Shown here: positions 22,851-22,901 of the stretch, piece after piece | Numbering within the stretch: position 1 is the first letter of the stretch | Layout: each line of letters begins with the position of its first letter | DNA from: Peptococcaceae bacterium | GTDB taxonomy: Bacteria > Bacillota > Peptococcia > Peptococcales > Peptococcaceae | Direction: 5' to 3' | Length of the DNA: 22,901 nucleotides | NCBI GenBank assembly: GCA_900759105.1 | Contig: CAAETY010000021.1 | Location: 1-22,901 of the forward strand | The notes under the pieces: generated by a model | Databases searched by the model: none | The model's input: only the letters and a program-made list of their open reading frames with translations | Told to the model about the DNA's origin: nothing | Position numbers and translations under genes: made by a program

Positions 22851-22901
22851 CGGTAAAAAATACTTTAGTATAAGAAATAAACCTCCTGTGTTAATCTGAA
22901 A

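Noticed and set aside
22851..22901. AGGAGG on the minus strand (about 22876-22885) as the ribosome site of a leftward gene.
   Set aside because: No start codon follows at usable spacing and the sequence soon reaches the palindrome at 22830-22850.
1..22901. Mobile element, CRISPR, prophage or defence genes.
   Set aside because: No transposase, integrase, repeat-spacer array or defence-type domain is visible; gene content is core metabolism, chaperones and repair.

Overview
The window reads as ordinary chromosomal DNA from a Bacillota bacterium. Strong AGGAGG-type ribosome sites, a CIRCE/HrcA heat-shock operator, ThrR-type control of threonine genes and an Mrp ATPase with a cysteine-rich N-terminal tail fit this. 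Protein style (GroEL, Mrp, YhgE) makes me lean to the Negativicutes (Veillonellales-like), but that placement is an impression, not a proof. Coding density is high and all protein genes but one are on the + strand. I see no CRISPR array, prophage, transposase gene or toxin-antitoxin pair.

Layout. (1) 1-485: palindromes, a terminator, about 290 nt of structured non-coding DNA, a perfect 12-bp inverted repeat and a promoter. (2) 486-5418: branched-chain amino acid cluster ilvB-ilvN-ilvC-ilvB', with two acetohydroxyacid synthase large subunits around one small subunit and the ketol-acid reductoisomerase. (3) 5531-9564: thrR-hom-thrB-lysC, the aspartate-to-threonine branch, headed by a likely regulator; lysC carries an internal start for a separate regulatory beta chain. 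(4) 9688-12358: a YhgE/Pip-type membrane protein and a small three-helix membrane protein of unknown role. (5) 12421-13005, minus strand: 5-formyltetrahydrofolate cyclo-ligase, divergent from (6) CIRCE-groES-groEL, 13104-15136. (7) 15175-16120: Mrp/NBP35-type Fe-S carrier ATPase. (8) 16201-18168: asparagine synthetase with a leader hairpin covering its ribosome site. (9) 18243-22612: GIY-YIG protein, DNA polymerase I, MutM and CoaE in a tightly packed operon. (10) 22609-22806: tRNA-Leu(GAG) with its own promoter and terminator, then a further palindrome near the window end.

The genes join up functionally. Hom, ThrB and LysC make phosphohomoserine for threonine; threonine can supply 2-ketobutyrate, which the IlvB/IlvN enzyme condenses with pyruvate toward isoleucine, while IlvC serves both isoleucine and valine/leucine. 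Aspartate is also drawn on by AsnB. No threonine synthase, threonine dehydratase, ilvD or leu gene is present, so both pathways are completed elsewhere.

I did not find a clearly new biological system. The most informative points are the divergence of the two AHAS large subunits at second-substrate pocket positions, the in-frame lysC beta start, the undescribed leader and perfect inverted repeat upstream of ilvB, and the ribosome-site hairpin of asnB.
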